A stretch of 64,000 nucleotides of DNA from Marinimicrobium hydrolyticum (GCF_030848505.1 NZ_JAVDDU010000003.1:496001-560000), one strand, 5' to 3'; shown: positions 1 to 9,242, counted from the stretch's first letter. Notes: generated by a model from the sequence alone, not told the origin. Made by a program: numbers and translations.

Positions 1-1620
1 GCGTTTGCGGCAGGCTCGAAGTGCCTGCCACAGCCCCATATCCGCCTCCGGAATCTCTTCCACGGCCCGACGCGCCGCCGGCCGAGCGGTGGGGACTTTT
101 ATGTCCCGGCGCAGAAACACAGGTTGATCACCACGCAACACCGGGCGACACTGCTCGGTCAGGCGCAAGCCGCCAAAACCTTCCGGATCCACGTCCAAAT
201 ACCCAGCGGCCACCAATTGGCGCATGATAGAACGCCATTCTTCCGCGCTCAGATCGCGACCTATGCCGTAGGTGGACAGGCGGTCGTGGCCCAGGGATAG
301 AATTTTTTCGGCGCTGCTGCCGCGCAATACATCAATTAGATGATTGGCACCAAAGCGCTGGCCGGTACGGTAAACGCAGGACAGGGCTTTGCGCACCGGC
401 TCGCTGGCGTCCCAGGTTTCCGGCGGCGACAAGCAGGTATCGCAATTGCCGCAGGGTTCCTCCAAAGTATCAGCGAAATAACGCAGTAATACTTGTCGCC
501 GGCAGCTGGTCACTTCACACAGCCCCAACATGGCGGTGAGGCGCTGCTGCTCGTGCCGTTTGAACGACTCGGCACCGTCAGAGCTGCTCATCATCTGACG
601 CAATTTGACGACGTCTTCAAGTCCGTACAGCAGCAGGGCTGTGGCCGGTTCGCCATCGCGCCCGGCACGGCCGGTTTCCTGATAATAGGCTTCGATACTT
701 TTGGGCAGATCCAAATGGGCGACAAAACGCACATCGGGTTTATCGATGCCCATACCGAAGGCGATGGTGGCCACCATAATCACGGCTTCTTCACGCAGGA
801 AGCGGCTTTGATGGGTCGCCCGCAAAGGCGCGGGCAAACCGGCGTGATAGGGCAGGGCATTGAAACCCTCACGGCACAACCACTCGGCGGTTTGCTCCAC
901 CTTTTTACGCGACAAGCAATAAACGATACCGGCTTGGTTGGGATGTTCCGCGCGTAAAAATTGCAGCAGTTGTCGGCGCGGATTATCTTTTTGTTGGATG
1001 CGGTACTGGATGTTGGGCCGGTCGAAGCCGGCTACGAACTGGCGCGCCTCATCCAGCGCCAGACGGGTGACAATTTCCTCGCGGGTACGCACGTCAGCGG
1101 TAGCGGTGAGTGCAATACGCGGCACCTGGGGAAAGCGTTGATGGAGCACGTCCAGGCGTAAATAGTCAGCGCGAAAGTCGTGGCCCCATTGAGCCACACA
1201 ATGGGCTTCGTCAATGGCAAAAAGTGCCAGAGGCGCCGAGTCGAGCAAATCCAGCGTGCGCGACTGAAGCAACCGTTCCGGCGCCACGTAAAGAAGATCC
1301 AACTCGTTGTTTAGCAGTGCCTGCTCAGTCTCCCGAACCTGCTCCATGGATAGGGTGGAGTTGAGAAAACCGGCGCGCACGCCCAGCTCATTGAGGGCAT
1401 TGACCTGGTCCTGCATCAGAGCGATGAGCGGCGATATCACCACACCTACGCCAGGTCGCACCAGGGAAGGAATTTGGTAGCAAAGGGACTTCCCGCCGCC
1501 AGTGGGCATCAGCACCAAAGCATCTTCGCCCGAAACCAAGGTATCAATGATCGCTTCCTGCTCACCGCGGAAGCTTGGATAACCGAAAATGTGTTGAAGG
1601 GTGTCCAGGGGGGTCTGCAT
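1..1620 (-). CDS. recQ: ATP-dependent DNA helicase RecQ (3' end cut by window edge)
   Basis: Superfamily 2 helicase that unwinds DNA 3'-5' in recombination and stalled-fork repair. Reading in from the ATG at 1620, the protein begins [20 protein letters not shown], has a Walker A motif (PTGGGKS), the DEAH-type box IDEAHC near base 1210, and the RecQ zinc-binding segment (a C-x-x-C-R pattern followed by CGNCDTC). The winged-helix RQC region follows. Translation is open for 540 codons to base 1, so the HRDC domain and stop lie outside the window. No frameshift is visible. It is transcribed leftwards. Identification rests on clear helicase motifs and overall sequence. Confidence 0.96.
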   Translation of the reverse strand, partial: MQTPLDTLQHIFGYPSFRGEQEAIIDTLVSGEDALVLMPTGGGKSLCYQIPSLVRPGVGVVISPLIALMQDQVNALNELGVRAGFLNSTLSMEQVRETEQALLNNELDLLYVAPERLLQSRTLDLLDSAPLALFAIDEAHCVAQWGHDFRADYLRLDVLHQRFPQVPRIALTATADVRTREEIVTRLALDEARQFVAGFDRPNIQYRIQQKDNPRRQLLQFLRAEHPNQAGIVYCLSRKKVEQTAEWLCREGFNALPYHAGLPAPLRATHQSRFLREEAVIMVATIAFGMGIDKPDVRFVAHLDLPKSIEAYYQETGRAGRDGEPATALLLYGLEDVVKLRQMMSSSDGAESFKRHEQQRLTAMLGLCEVTSCRRQVLLRYFADTLEEPCGNCDTCLSPPETWDASEPVRKALSCVYRTGQRFGANHLIDVLRGSSAEKILSLGHDRLSTYGIGRDLSAEEWRSIMRQLVAAGYLDVDPEGFGGLRLTEQCRPVLRGDQPVFLRRDIKVPTARPAARRAVEEIPEADMGLWQALRACRKR

Positions 1621-1698
1621 CGGGGCAGTATACGGGGACGGTGAGCGCGGCGCCACAACGGCAACGCGCTTTGCAAACACGATACGCTACGGGTTGCG

Positions 1699-1956
1699 CT
1701 AGCGGACTTTTTTCCTTCTGTCCTCCCGACTTACCAAAAACTCCAAACCGGACCCAGGATCCTCTTCGCCACAGGCGGACGCGCCTGCAGGGCCACCTGC
1801 CTCGGCTTCTTCGTGGGTCAATATTAATGCGCGCCACCAAGCGGGGGTGGCCTCTGGCTCTTCACCCGAGCGCTGTTCGGAGTCATTTTCACGTTCGGCC
1901 GTCGGGTTCTGTGCCTGCGGTTTGGACCGGAACCCTGGCGACTGGGACTTGGCCAT
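1699..1956 (-). CDS. Small hydrophilic hypothetical protein (85 aa)
   Basis: I do not recognise a family. The reading frame begins MAKSQSPGFRSK, is rich in Glu, Ser, Gly and Pro, and has no membrane segment or signal peptide. The start was chosen at 1956, because GGAGA lies 6 bases upstream, rather than the in-frame ATG four codons earlier at 1968. It lies upstream of recQ on the same strand (gap about 80 bases) and could be co-transcribed with it. Low-complexity composition means it could also be a chance ORF, hence the modest confidence. Confidence 0.4.
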   Translation of the reverse strand: MAKSQSPGFRSKPQAQNPTAERENDSEQRSGEEPEATPAWWRALILTHEEAEAGGPAGASACGEEDPGSGLEFLVSREDRRKKVR

Positions 1957-2085
1957 TTCTGTCTCCACTTAGCTACTGTGACCTTCTTGGACTCGGCCAT
2001 GGTATCAGGAATTCAAACTGTTTCGCGTAGCGTTTGGCGACAGGTCCACCAGGACATTGGAATACTCAGAGCTTTTCACTGTGCC

Positions 2086-2114
2086 AAAAAAAAGGGCAGC
2101 TAATGCTGCCCTTT
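2086..2114 (-). terminator. Rho-independent terminator of the F5/8-type C protein gene
   Basis: A perfect 7-bp GC stem (GGGCAGC / GCTGCCC, extended by AAA/TTT) with a 4-base loop is followed on the minus strand by a run of eight T. It lies about 20 bases past the stop codon of the gene at 2135-4441 and isolates it from recQ. Confidence 0.9.
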
Positions 2115-2134
2115 AACTGGTGGAAAACGTACCG

Positions 2135-4441
2135 CTATTTGGTTCGAATAGTCACAAACTTGCTGTAGAGACCATCGGTATCATAGGCGGCAATTTCAAA
2201 TTGGTAATCCCCTGACAAGTCAGCAAAGGTATGACTCGTTGCCTTGGGCCCAACTTTGATTGTTTTGTAGCTGGTTGCGTTGACTAGACGATAACGGATT
2301 TCGTAACCACCAATCTCACCCAACTCCATGTACGTGCCGTTTTCCCGAGCGCTCGGCGGCGTCCATTCCAGCGTGAAACGTGGCGCTTCAACCGTGGGAG
2401 ACGTGGTGGTCAATACCAAGGTGCTGGTAAAAGGAGACCAGTTAGCCGCCGCGTCGCGCGCTCTTATCGCATAGCTGTAGGTGGTGCCCGCACGCAATCC
2501 GGAATCCGTAAAGGTCAGTGTGGTTCCGGACACAGTCGTCAGGTGCCGACCGTCGCGGTAGATAGCGTAACCCGTGACGCCAACATCATCCGATGACGCA
2601 TTCCAGCGCAACGATATTGAGTTATCAACAATGTTGCTGGAACGGAAACTGCCCGGCACCGTTGGTGCAGTTACATCACCATCTTGTGAAGGGTCCGACG
2701 GAGTAGTCGGGTCCGACGGTGCACCGTCGTTCGGGTTAGAACCGCTGTCGTAGTTATCCGGATTCAGGGGATCGTAACCGAACACTTCCATTTGCCACAG
2801 AGAGTAGCCCCACTGAGTGCCGCGCTCGAGGCCCTGCATTCTTACGTGCCGCGCGCTAGCGTTCAGACCGATGTTGTTGATACCACCGGTGCCATTGACT
2901 GTCGTGTGCACTGTGCTCCAGTTTACCCCATCGTTGGATACACGAACCTGGAAGCTTTTGCCGAATGCGGCTTCCCAGTTCAGGCGCACGCCCGTGAGGT
3001 TGTAAACCGCACCCAAGTCTACGTCCAGCCATTGGTTGTCGCTTCGTCCGCTGGCCCAACGCGTGCTCGTGTCACCATCCACTGCATGGCGAGCATGTAA
3101 TTGCTGAGATTCGGTAGAAGAGGCTCGAACAGTTTTTTCCTGAGCAAGGTTGACCATCGCCGGCTCAAACGGCTCGCCGTATACTTCAAACGCCCACAAC
3201 GAATAACCCCAAGCAGTACCACGCTTATGGCCATTCATGCGCACATAGCGGCCAGCCCCCTTGAGACTGATCTCATCCACGCCACCGGTTCCATTCACTT
3301 CACTGTGCAAGGTACTCCACGTACGTCCATCGGTAGAAACCTGAATATCGTATGCCTCGCCGTACGCTGCCTCCCAGTGGAGGGTGACACCGTTTAGGTT
3401 ATAGAGACCACCAAGATCAATGGCAATCCACTGCTCGTCAGTGCGTTCGCTGGCCCAACGGGTGGATAGATCACCGTCGGTCACAAGGGCTTCGCTTCTG
3501 CTTGCTTGTTCGCGACTTGACGCGGTAACGGCTTTACCCAAAGCAATATCTTCGCTATTCACAATTGCCGGGCTGCCCTGCACTTCAAATGCCCACAGCG
3601 AGTATCCCCAGCGGGTACCGCGTACCTGACCGTTCATGCGAACGTAGCGCCCGGTACCGTTTACATTGTGTGCATCAACGCCACCATTGCCGTTGGTTAC
3701 GGTACGGAGTGTCGTCCAGCTGTTGCCATCGTCAGAAATTTGGATTTGATAATCCCGCCCATACGCCGCTTCCCAATGTAGCGTTACTTCACTGACGTGA
3801 TAGGAATCCCCCAGATCGACTGCAACCCAGTTGTTGTCCGCGTATGAACTGCTCCAACGAGTGGAAAGGTCACCGTCAAAGGCATTAGCGGCCACATGAG
3901 CACCTTGCGAGGTGGATCCCGTGGCCGGTTTTCCCAAGGCAATATTGTCTGTGCTACTGAGTAGGGGCGTACCGCGAACTTCAAACTCCCACAGCGAGTA
4001 ACCCCACTGAGTGGCCCGCTCTATGCCGTTCATTCGAATATGGCGCGCTGTCGCGTCGAGGCTGAAAGACTCCAGGCCGCCACTACCGTTCGTCACCGTG
4101 CGTACGGTGGTCCAATCCTGGCCATCATTGGAGACTTGTATTTGATATTGACGCGCAAAGGCCGCTTCCCAGTGCAGGCTAACGCCACTCAGGGTGTACA
4201 CCTCGCCCAAGTCGATGGCAATCCAGTTGTTGTCCTGCCGTGAGCTTGACCAACGACTGGCCATATTGCCATCCACGGCATTAGCGGCATCCATGCTGGC
4301 TGTCTCTCTGGACGAACTGGTGGCTTCTTTGCCTAGAGCGAGATTGGTTGAGGCGTGGCTGGAAACAGCCATGAGGGTTAGTGATAGAAAAAATACAAGT
4401 GCAGGGAAAAATCCCCTCCCGCGAGTGTCGACAGACTTCAT
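2135..4441 (-). CDS. Secreted protein with four F5/8 type C (discoidin/CBM32-like) domains and two fibronectin III domains
   Basis: 768 aa. A Sec signal peptide (about residues 1-30, ending VSSHA) is followed by four repeats of about 125 residues (about 33-157, 166-292, 300-425, 435-558). Each carries the pattern LGK...SS...DG...RW.S...D..W..VDLG...L....L.WEAA, then VSNDG..W and a terminal RGT.WGYSLW.FEV. These are galactose-binding-like beta-sandwich domains, usually binding carbohydrate. A linker rich in Asp, Pro, Ser and Asn (about 560-593) precedes two fibronectin III domains (about 594-682 and 685-768). No catalytic domain is present, so it is probably a polysaccharide- or surface-binding protein rather than an enzyme. 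It is monocistronic, with its own terminator at 2086-2114. Confidence 0.85.
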   Translation of the reverse strand: MKSVDTRGRGFFPALVFFLSLTLMAVSSHASTNLALGKEATSSSRETASMDAANAVDGNMASRWSSSRQDNNWIAIDLGEVYTLSGVSLHWEAAFARQYQIQVSNDGQDWTTVRTVTNGSGGLESFSLDATARHIRMNGIERATQWGYSLWEFEVRGTPLLSSTDNIALGKPATGSTSQGAHVAANAFDGDLSTRWSSSYADNNWVAVDLGDSYHVSEVTLHWEAAYGRDYQIQISDDGNSWTTLRTVTNGNGGVDAHNVNGTGRYVRMNGQVRGTRWGYSLWAFEVQGSPAIVNSEDIALGKAVTASSREQASRSEALVTDGDLSTRWASERTDEQWIAIDLGGLYNLNGVTLHWEAAYGEAYDIQVSTDGRTWSTLHSEVNGTGGVDEISLKGAGRYVRMNGHKRGTAWGYSLWAFEVYGEPFEPAMVNLAQEKTVRASSTESQQLHARHAVDGDTSTRWASGRSDNQWLDVDLGAVYNLTGVRLNWEAAFGKSFQVRVSNDGVNWSTVHTTVNGTGGINNIGLNASARHVRMQGLERGTQWGYSLWQMEVFGYDPLNPDNYDSGSNPNDGAPSDPTTPSDPSQDGDVTAPTVPGSFRSSNIVDNSISLRWNASSDDVGVTGYAIYRDGRHLTTVSGTTLTFTDSGLRAGTTYSYAIRARDAAANWSPFTSTLVLTTTSPTVEAPRFTLEWTPPSARENGTYMELGEIGGYEIRYRLVNATSYKTIKVGPKATSHTFADLSGDYQFEIAAYDTDGLYSKFVTIRTK

Positions 4442-5152
4442 TCTTATTCCCCAGAAATTATCGATTGCTCGCTAACTCCTGAAGACATGTGGCTCCATTA
4501 CGGCGCGATGGGCACAACCCCTCCGACCGTTACGGGCCACCAGAAATTAGCGGCGGTAACAAAATTAAATAGCGTCTTGTTCACTAAGCTATTCATAAAA
4601 GGGATTCCATCCGACCGTTAAATAGCACTGACGAAGAGCCCGTGGTGCCAGCGCATATTGAGCCCGGCTGGTCGCCATGGAACTTTCGTTTGCAGTAAGA
4701 GTATAGCGGCGCGATTTGCTGTCAACTGAACGCAACTGCGAACTTCAGCTCTTCTCAGAAAACAGAACCGTTGACAAAAAACGTTCTGGCTACGTGAAGA
4801 GAAAACGAAGCACGGGAGGGCAGAAAGAGAGCATGAACTCAACCAACAGAGCGCACAGAATTGAAAGAAAACTTGGGCCAATGTGACCTGTCACTCACAC
4901 CGAACGTGCTCGGGCAATCGCTTTGCGTTGAATCCATGAAAGGAAGCGAAATCATCAGAGACCCTTGACAGATAAAACTTCTTTTAGGCGCGTGATTTTT
5001 TATTCGGTTTAAGCCTAAAAAGCACAGCTTTTTTCAGTTTCCGAAATATCGATTTCGGATTAATGTGATATTTCTTATGAACCGGTGAGACATTGTGCAC
5101 AAATAGCACATTCAGATAGATCCATTATTTATATAAGGCATATTTTTCCAAG
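4442..5152. other. Gene-poor intergenic region with a dyad at 5040-5059
   Basis: About 710 bases without a convincing gene. It must hold the promoter of the secreted F5/8 protein. The right half is AT-rich and contains a perfect dyad TCCGAAAT-ATCG-ATTTCGGA at 5040-5059. The 11-mer TCCGACCGTTA occurs twice (about 4521 and 4609). An 87-codon minus-strand frame at 4618-4881 has unconvincing, Cys/Leu-rich composition and was not called. Confidence 0.5.
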
Positions 5153-5191
5153 AAAAATAATTGGACGCCATTCGAAAAATGGCGCTCAATT
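5153..5191 (-). terminator. Terminator of the ABC exporter operon
   Basis: A two-tier hairpin: AATTG pairs with CAATT, and CGCCATT with AATGGCG around a CGAAA loop (5159-5191). On the minus strand it is followed by ATTATTTTTC. It lies about 60 bases beyond the permease stop codon. Confidence 0.7.
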
Positions 5192-5252
5192 CAACTTTGT
5201 GATTGCCAGACTAAGGGCCGAAATTCGAAAGCTCCGACCCTGTCGGGACCCG

Positions 5253-6014
5253 CTACGTCTTGAGCCGGTAACCCGTTCGGAAGATAAACCACACAGCCAG
5301 CAGGCAAACCACCATGAATACCACAATCATGGCCAGACTTACGCCCACGCCTACATCCGAGACACCATACATACTCCAACGGAAACCGCTAATGAGGTAG
5401 ACCACCGGATTAAACAAGGTGATAGTTTGCCAAACCGGGGGCAACATGCTGATGGAGTAGAAGCTACCTCCCAAAAACGCCAAGGGGGTAATTATCATCA
5501 TGGGAACAATCTGCAGTTGTTCAAAGCCATCGGCGAGGACACCGATGATAAAACCGAACAAGCTGAAACTGACCGCGGTCAAAACCAGAAAGCCCAGCAT
5601 CCAGATCGGATGCGCGATGGAATAATCCACAAACAGTCGAGCGGTCAGCAAGATAATGACCCCGAGAATGATAGACTTGGTAGCCGCCGCGCCCACGTAG
5701 CCCATCACTACCTCCACCATTGAAATGGGAGCGGACAGGATTTCATAGAGAGTTCCCGTGAACTTGGGCATATAGATGCCGAACGACGCATTGGATGTAC
5801 TCTCATTGAGCACGGTCAGCATAATTAACCCCGGCACAATATAAGCGCCGTAGCTAATACCGTCGATTTCCACCATGCGCGAGCCAATGGCGGCCCCGAA
5901 CACGACAAAATACAACGAAGTGGTTAATACCGGAGAGGCGATACTTTGCATCAGAGTACGCCAAGTCCGCGCCAGCTCGAACAGGTAAATGGCTTTTATC
6001 GCGTAAAAATTCAT
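5253..6014 (-). CDS. ABC-2 type transporter permease (YadH-like)
   Basis: 253-aa integral membrane protein of the ABC-2 exporter family, close in plan to E. coli YadH. It has six hydrophobic segments and the family pattern around ...[14 protein letters not shown] and ...[16 protein letters not shown].... It pairs with the ATPase encoded immediately upstream; the start codon overlaps that gene's stop by 4 bases (ATGA-type), which implies translational coupling. The substrate is not evident. A hairpin terminator lies downstream at 5153-5191. Confidence 0.9.
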   Translation of the reverse strand: MNFYAIKAIYLFELARTWRTLMQSIASPVLTTSLYFVVFGAAIGSRMVEIDGISYGAYIVPGLIMLTVLNESTSNASFGIYMPKFTGTLYEILSAPISMVEVVMGYVGAAATKSIILGVIILLTARLFVDYSIAHPIWMLGFLVLTAVSFSLFGFIIGVLADGFEQLQIVPMMIITPLAFLGGSFYSISMLPPVWQTITLFNPVVYLISGFRWSMYGVSDVGVGVSLAMIVVFMVVCLLAVWFIFRTGYRLKT

Positions 6015-6940
6015 TCCTTATCCTCAACCAGGCTGACGAAAATTTCCTCCAGAGAGCTCTGTTTAGTGTGCAGGTCACGAAAGTCGATTCCCTGCGCCGC
6101 CAGGCGGTTCAGCAAGCTGGCCACCTCCACTTGATCGCCCTGAGTATCGTAGGTGTACACCAGCTGGCTGCCGTCACTGCTTAATTCCAGTGCGTCACCT
6201 TCATTGAGTGCTGCCGGCAACTTATCCAGCGGTTCACGCAAGTACAGCGTTAGCTGTTTTTTGCCCAGCTTGCGCATGAGCTCAACTTTTTCCTCCACCA
6301 AAATAAGTTCGCCCCGGTGAATGACGCCGATGCGGTCTGCCATATCCTCGGCTTCTTCGATGTAGTGGGTGGTGAGAATGACCGTGACCCCGCTATCGCG
6401 TAGAGCGCGAATCATTTCCCACATATCCCGGCGCAGCTCTACATCCACACCAGCCGTGGGTTCATCCAAAAACAGAATGCGCGGCTCGTAAGCCAGTGCT
6501 TTGGCGATCAGTACGCGGCGCTTCATGCCGCCGGACAGCGCCATGATCTTGGTTTTTTTTTTGTCCCAGAGAGATAAGTCACGCAATAGTTTTTCCAAAT
6601 ACTGCGCATTAGGCGGTTTGCCGAACAAACCCCGGCTGAACTTCACCGTATCCCAAACGGTTTCAAAGATATTGACGGCCAACTCCTGGGGCACCAAGCC
6701 GATTTTCTTTCGCGCGGCGCGGTAGTCGCGCACAATGTCATGGCCATCGGCGAATACCTGGCCCTGGGTGGCGTTGACTATTCCACAAATGATGTTGATC
6801 AGCGTCGTCTTGCCTGCCCCATTGGGTCCGAGCAAGGCAAAAATTTCACCCTGCTGGATGTCCAAGTTGATACCCTTAAGCGCATCAAAGCCGGAAGCAT
6901 AGGTTTTGCGCAGATTTTGAATTGAAATAATGGCTTGCAC
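6011..6940 (-). CDS. ABC exporter ATP-binding protein (YadG-like)
   Basis: Cytoplasmic ATPase partner of the ABC-2 permease. It shows Walker A (GPNGAGKTT), signature motif (LSGGMKRR), Walker B (ILFLDEP) and the H-loop (TTHYIEEAE). An extended C-terminal region typical of drug/polysaccharide exporter ATPases follows. A GTG at 6940 ([10 protein letters not shown]) was chosen as start because AAAGGA lies 6 bases upstream; a further GTG at 6958 would add six residues but lacks a clear ribosome-binding site. A possible inducible promoter lies 200 bases upstream at 7141-7171. Confidence 0.9.
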   Translation of the reverse strand: MQAIISIQNLRKTYASGFDALKGINLDIQQGEIFALLGPNGAGKTTLINIICGIVNATQGQVFADGHDIVRDYRAARKKIGLVPQELAVNIFETVWDTVKFSRGLFGKPPNAQYLEKLLRDLSLWDKKKTKIMALSGGMKRRVLIAKALAYEPRILFLDEPTAGVDVELRRDMWEMIRALRDSGVTVILTTHYIEEAEDMADRIGVIHRGELILVEEKVELMRKLGKKQLTLYLREPLDKLPAALNEGDALELSSDGSQLVYTYDTQGDQVEVASLLNRLAAQGIDFRDLHTKQSSLEEIFVSLVEDKE

Positions 6941-6979
6941 AGCGTTTCCTTTCGTCACGAAAAAGAGAAGAATTTCACG

Positions 6980-7072
6980 TTATTGGCGCTCTGCCAAGGG
7001 CACCCACACTTGAATGTCCCCCAACCCGGCCCGCATGTTAACACTGGGGTGGTATCGCTCAAGCACTATCGG
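6980..7072 (-). pseudogene. Possible remnant: C-terminus of a GyrI-like effector-binding domain
   Basis: In the gap between the SnoaL-like gene and the exporter, one minus-strand frame ends in PIVLERYHPSVN followed by GLGDIQVWVPLAERQ and TAA. This resembles from memory the last 30 residues of GyrI-like small-molecule-binding domains, in which a conserved ..FERY...FDP..G.G.VEIWIP ends the domain. No N-terminal part, start codon or HTH precedes it; further upstream the frame has no recognisable homology. I read it as the tail of a deleted MerR- or AraC-type regulator. Alternatively it is chance similarity. Confidence 0.4.
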
Positions 7073-7140
7073 CCGTTTCGGTCTGAGTGGCGACGGGCGT
7101 AGATTCAGTGTGAGCGCCAGGATTGCACAATCGGTGCGGC

Positions 7141-7171
7141 AGGATAAAACCTAAAGCTAGGTTTAAGTCAA
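7141..7171 (-). promoter_or_regulatory. MerR-family-type promoter (19-bp spacer filled by a dyad)
   Basis: On the minus strand TTGACT (-35, bases 7166-7171) and TATCCT (-10, bases 7141-7146) are separated by 19 bp. This overlong spacing is the hallmark of promoters activated by MerR-family regulators. The spacer contains a perfect 7-bp inverted repeat (AAACCTA / TAGGTTT around 4 bases). It reads toward the ABC exporter at 6940. No intact MerR gene is present nearby. Confidence 0.7.
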
Positions 7172-7294
7172 CAACCAGTCAGCTGTTTTTAATACACCGG
7201 CGGGGGCTGGCTCAAGCCAATGTCGTGAACTCAAAGCAAGCCCCGCGCCGCAGTTCAGCGGCACGAGGCTGACTCAGGTGGAATCAGACCGACA

Positions 7295-7651
7295 TCAGTT
7301 CACACGCAGAACATAGGACGTCATGGCGCTCACTTTGGGATCTTTGTGGCCATTGAGCTTATAAACATCACAAAACGCAAAGGTTTGCTCTCCCTCATCG
7401 GTGTTCATGCTGATCGTACCGTTCACCGATGCCTCCTTGCCGTGGGTGATGACGTGTTCAATGTTCAGCTTGGCGGGCTCCGCCCCCGCCATGGCTTCAA
7501 GGGCTTCCACAAATGCCGCTTTACCTCGAATATCCTGATCTCCGACGATGGTCCACTCGATATCATCCGTCACATGCTCCTTTAAGTAGGCAACATCGTT
7601 GTTGGCGAAGGCTTGGTTAAACTGTGTTAATACATTTTGCAATTCAGTCAT
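7295..7651 (-). CDS. SnoaL-like / NTF2-fold small protein
   Basis: 118 aa, with the alpha+beta cone pattern of the SnoaL-like family: an N-terminal helix (VLTQFNQAFANNDVAYLKE), then DDIEWTIVGD...IRGKAAFVEALEAM, then beta strands. Such proteins are small hydrolases, isomerases or ligand-binding domains; the substrate cannot be inferred. The start at 7651 is supported by GGAGAG 6 bases upstream. It follows a truncated PhnB-like frame and a DGPF protein on the same strand, a neighbourhood typical of ECF41/ECF42-linked clusters. Confidence 0.8.
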   Translation of the reverse strand: MTELQNVLTQFNQAFANNDVAYLKEHVTDDIEWTIVGDQDIRGKAAFVEALEAMAGAEPAKLNIEHVITHGKEASVNGTISMNTDEGEQTFAFCDVYKLNGHKDPKVSAMTSYVLRVN

Positions 7652-7664
7652 TTGAACTCTCCAG

Positions 7665-7772
7665 TCAGTTATTGAGGCACCCGGGCTCAGACGGCTTAGC
7701 GAACAGGTCGGCGTGTAAGTTCAGGGCCTCTTCGCCGTGGCCATCAAAATTCAGATATGCATTGATGTGCAT
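7665..7772 (-). pseudogene. Truncated PhnB-like/glyoxalase-superfamily gene (first ~25 codons only)
   Basis: A 35-codon frame starts at 7772 with a good ribosome-binding site (AAGGAGA, 5-6 bases from ATG) and reads MHINAYLNFDGHGEEALNLH. This is the characteristic N-terminus of PhnB-like vicinal-oxygen-chelate proteins, usually 130-150 aa (typically M.INPYLNFDGNCEEAF.FY). The similarity stops abruptly after ~25 residues and the frame ends 10 codons later. The remaining ~110 codons are absent, so an internal deletion removed most of the gene while leaving its start signals. Confidence 0.75.
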
Positions 7773-7798
7773 GTCGATTCTCCTTCGTTATAGCGTAA

Positions 7799-8227
7799 TT
7801 AATGCCGGTCCGTTAGTTTCTGGCGCAGTCGTTCCTCCTGATCACGCAATTCTTGGGTAAAGGTTTCCCCAAAATCTTCCGCGGTATACAAGGGGCGTAT
7901 CTCCACTTCAAAGCTGTCCCCTTCCGGGTTGGGAATACGACTGGCCCATTCCACGGCGGCATCCATGTTAGGGACCTCCCAGAGCCAGTAACCGGCAACG
8001 ATCTCTTTGGTTTCGGCGAAGGGGCCGTCGCTGGTAAGTACCCGGCCATCACCGGAAAACGCCAATCGCACGCCTTCCGAGCTGGGTTTCAAACCCTCGC
8101 CGCTCAGCAAGATGCCAGCCTGATTTAGCTGCTCATTAAAATCGCCCATGGCGGACAACACCTGCTCGCCGGGCAAGACGCCGGCTTCGCTATCGGCGTT
8201 CGCTTTCATAAAGACCATACATTTCAT
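7799..8227 (-). CDS. YCII/DGPF-domain protein
   Basis: 142-aa ferredoxin-like-fold protein with the family-defining motif SDGPFAETKE near residue 70, preceded by MKCMVFMKAN and a conserved Gly-rich stretch. DGPF proteins are known companions of ECF42 sigma factors; their biochemical role is unclear. The start at 8227 has GGAGC 8 bases upstream. A TGTCGA-N17-CGAC element lies 40-66 bases upstream, matching the ECF42 promoter style and the second DGPF gene at 8839-9183. Confidence 0.9.
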   Translation of the reverse strand: MKCMVFMKANADSEAGVLPGEQVLSAMGDFNEQLNQAGILLSGEGLKPSSEGVRLAFSGDGRVLTSDGPFAETKEIVAGYWLWEVPNMDAAVEWASRIPNPEGDSFEVEIRPLYTAEDFGETFTQELRDQEERLRQKLTDRH

Positions 8228-8266
8228 ACGCTGAGCTCCTTAGAAAAGTGTCTGTTCACCCCTTAG

Positions 8267-8293
8267 TCGAAAGCTGCCCTCTTGAATCGACAG
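8267..8293 (-). promoter_or_regulatory. Candidate ECF42-dependent promoter of the 142-aa DGPF gene
   Basis: The minus strand shows TGTCGA (8288-8293), a 17-bp spacer and CGAC (8267-8270), placed about 40 bases before the start codon at 8227. The same two hexamer/tetramer blocks with identical spacing precede the second DGPF gene (9243-9269). TGTCGA/-35 with a CG-rich -10 is the known style for ECF42 sigma factors. Confidence 0.65.
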
Positions 8294-8422
8294 AGATTTC
8301 GTAAAAAAGTGTAGAAATTTCGGTGTGCCTCCGTAGCGGTGGCACAAGCTCAACCCCGACAGGTATAGTTCGGTGCAGAAACACCGAGTAAGACGTCGTT
8401 TTCAAACTGAGAGACAAGGTGT

Positions 8423-8842
8423 ATGCGTCCCATCTTTTTAGCTCTGGCAGTGATTCCTTCCGTATCAACGTTGGCCTCGGACGTGGATTGCAAGGATCCC
8501 ATCACAACCATTGAGGTCAACGTGTGCAAAAATCGAGAAGTTGAGCGGGCGGAAGCGACGCTGGCCAAATACCTGCAGGCCAGCCTTGATCGGCATGAGG
8601 GTGAAACGGAGGTCGGGGCTCGGATTGAAGAGTCCCAAGAACGTTGGTTGGAATACCGCGCCGCTCATTGCGGCGCAATCTATGAGATGTGGATTCAGGG
8701 GACCATTCGGGGAGTTATGTACGGCCAGTGCCAGCTTGAGCTGACCCAAGTGCGCACCCACGAACTCTGGCGCGCCTATTTAACGTACATGGATTCAACC
8801 CCGCCCATTCTGCCCGAACCCGACGTCGCTGCATTGGATTAG
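8423..8842 (+). CDS. LprI-like (DUF1311) secreted protein
   Basis: 139 aa with an N-terminal signal peptide (cleavage near TLAS-DV) and the DUF1311/LprI arrangement: CKDPITTIEVNVCKN with paired cysteines, a helical region (AEATLAKYLQASL), ERWLEYRAAHC, and a further Cys (GQCQLELT). Family members act in the envelope and some inhibit lysozyme; that role is inference here. AAGGTG lies just upstream of the ATG. The 3' end overlaps the convergent DGPF gene by 4 bases. Confidence 0.8.
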   Translation: MRPIFLALAVIPSVSTLASDVDCKDPITTIEVNVCKNREVERAEATLAKYLQASLDRHEGETEVGARIEESQERWLEYRAAHCGAIYEMWIQGTIRGVMYGQCQLELTQVRTHELWRAYLTYMDSTPPILPEPDVAALD

Positions 8843-9183
8843 ACGTCCAGCTCCCGTATAGGCCGCACTTCGATACTGCCCACCCGTGCGGGAGGAATCC
8901 CGGCGGCGATGCGAATGGCCTCATCCAGATCGGTCGCTTCAATCATGTAGAAGCCGGCCAATTGCTCCTTGGTTTCAGCGAAAGGTCCGTCGGTAATGGA
9001 CAATTGACCCTTACGGACGCGCACCGTGGTAGCGGTGGCTACCGGTGCCAAGGCCTGGCCGGCCAGCAGATGGCCGCTTTTCTCAAGAGTCTGAGCATAG
9101 GAAAAGCACTCGCTGTCCTCGGGGCTGTCGGGCAGGCTGTGCAGGTCATTTTCGTCGCTGTACACCAAGCATAGATATTTCAT
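8839..9183 (-). CDS. YCII/DGPF-domain protein (second copy)
   Basis: 114-aa protein with MKYLCLVYSDEND at the start and the DGPF motif (SITDGPFAETKEQLAGFY) near residue 65, the compact form of the family. It is a paralogue of the protein at 7799-8227 but clearly diverged. GGAGA lies 7 bases before the ATG. A TGTCGA-N17-CGAC promoter element sits about 60-86 bases upstream, suggesting control by the ECF42-type sigma factor at 13047-14279. Confidence 0.9.
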   Translation of the reverse strand: MKYLCLVYSDENDLHSLPDSPEDSECFSYAQTLEKSGHLLAGQALAPVATATTVRVRKGQLSITDGPFAETKEQLAGFYMIEATDLDEAIRIAAGIPPARVGSIEVRPIRELDV

Positions 9184-9242
9184 GGGCGATCTCCGTAAAG
9201 TGGCTTAAAAAAAGTGCGTATGTCTGCACGTCACACCTTTTG

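Noticed and set aside
493-957. 154-codon plus-strand frame
   Set aside because: Antisense to recQ, whose helicase motifs are intact on the minus strand.
4618-4881. 87-codon minus-strand frame in the intergenic region
   Set aside because: Cys- and Leu-rich with no ribosome-binding site or family resemblance; probably chance.
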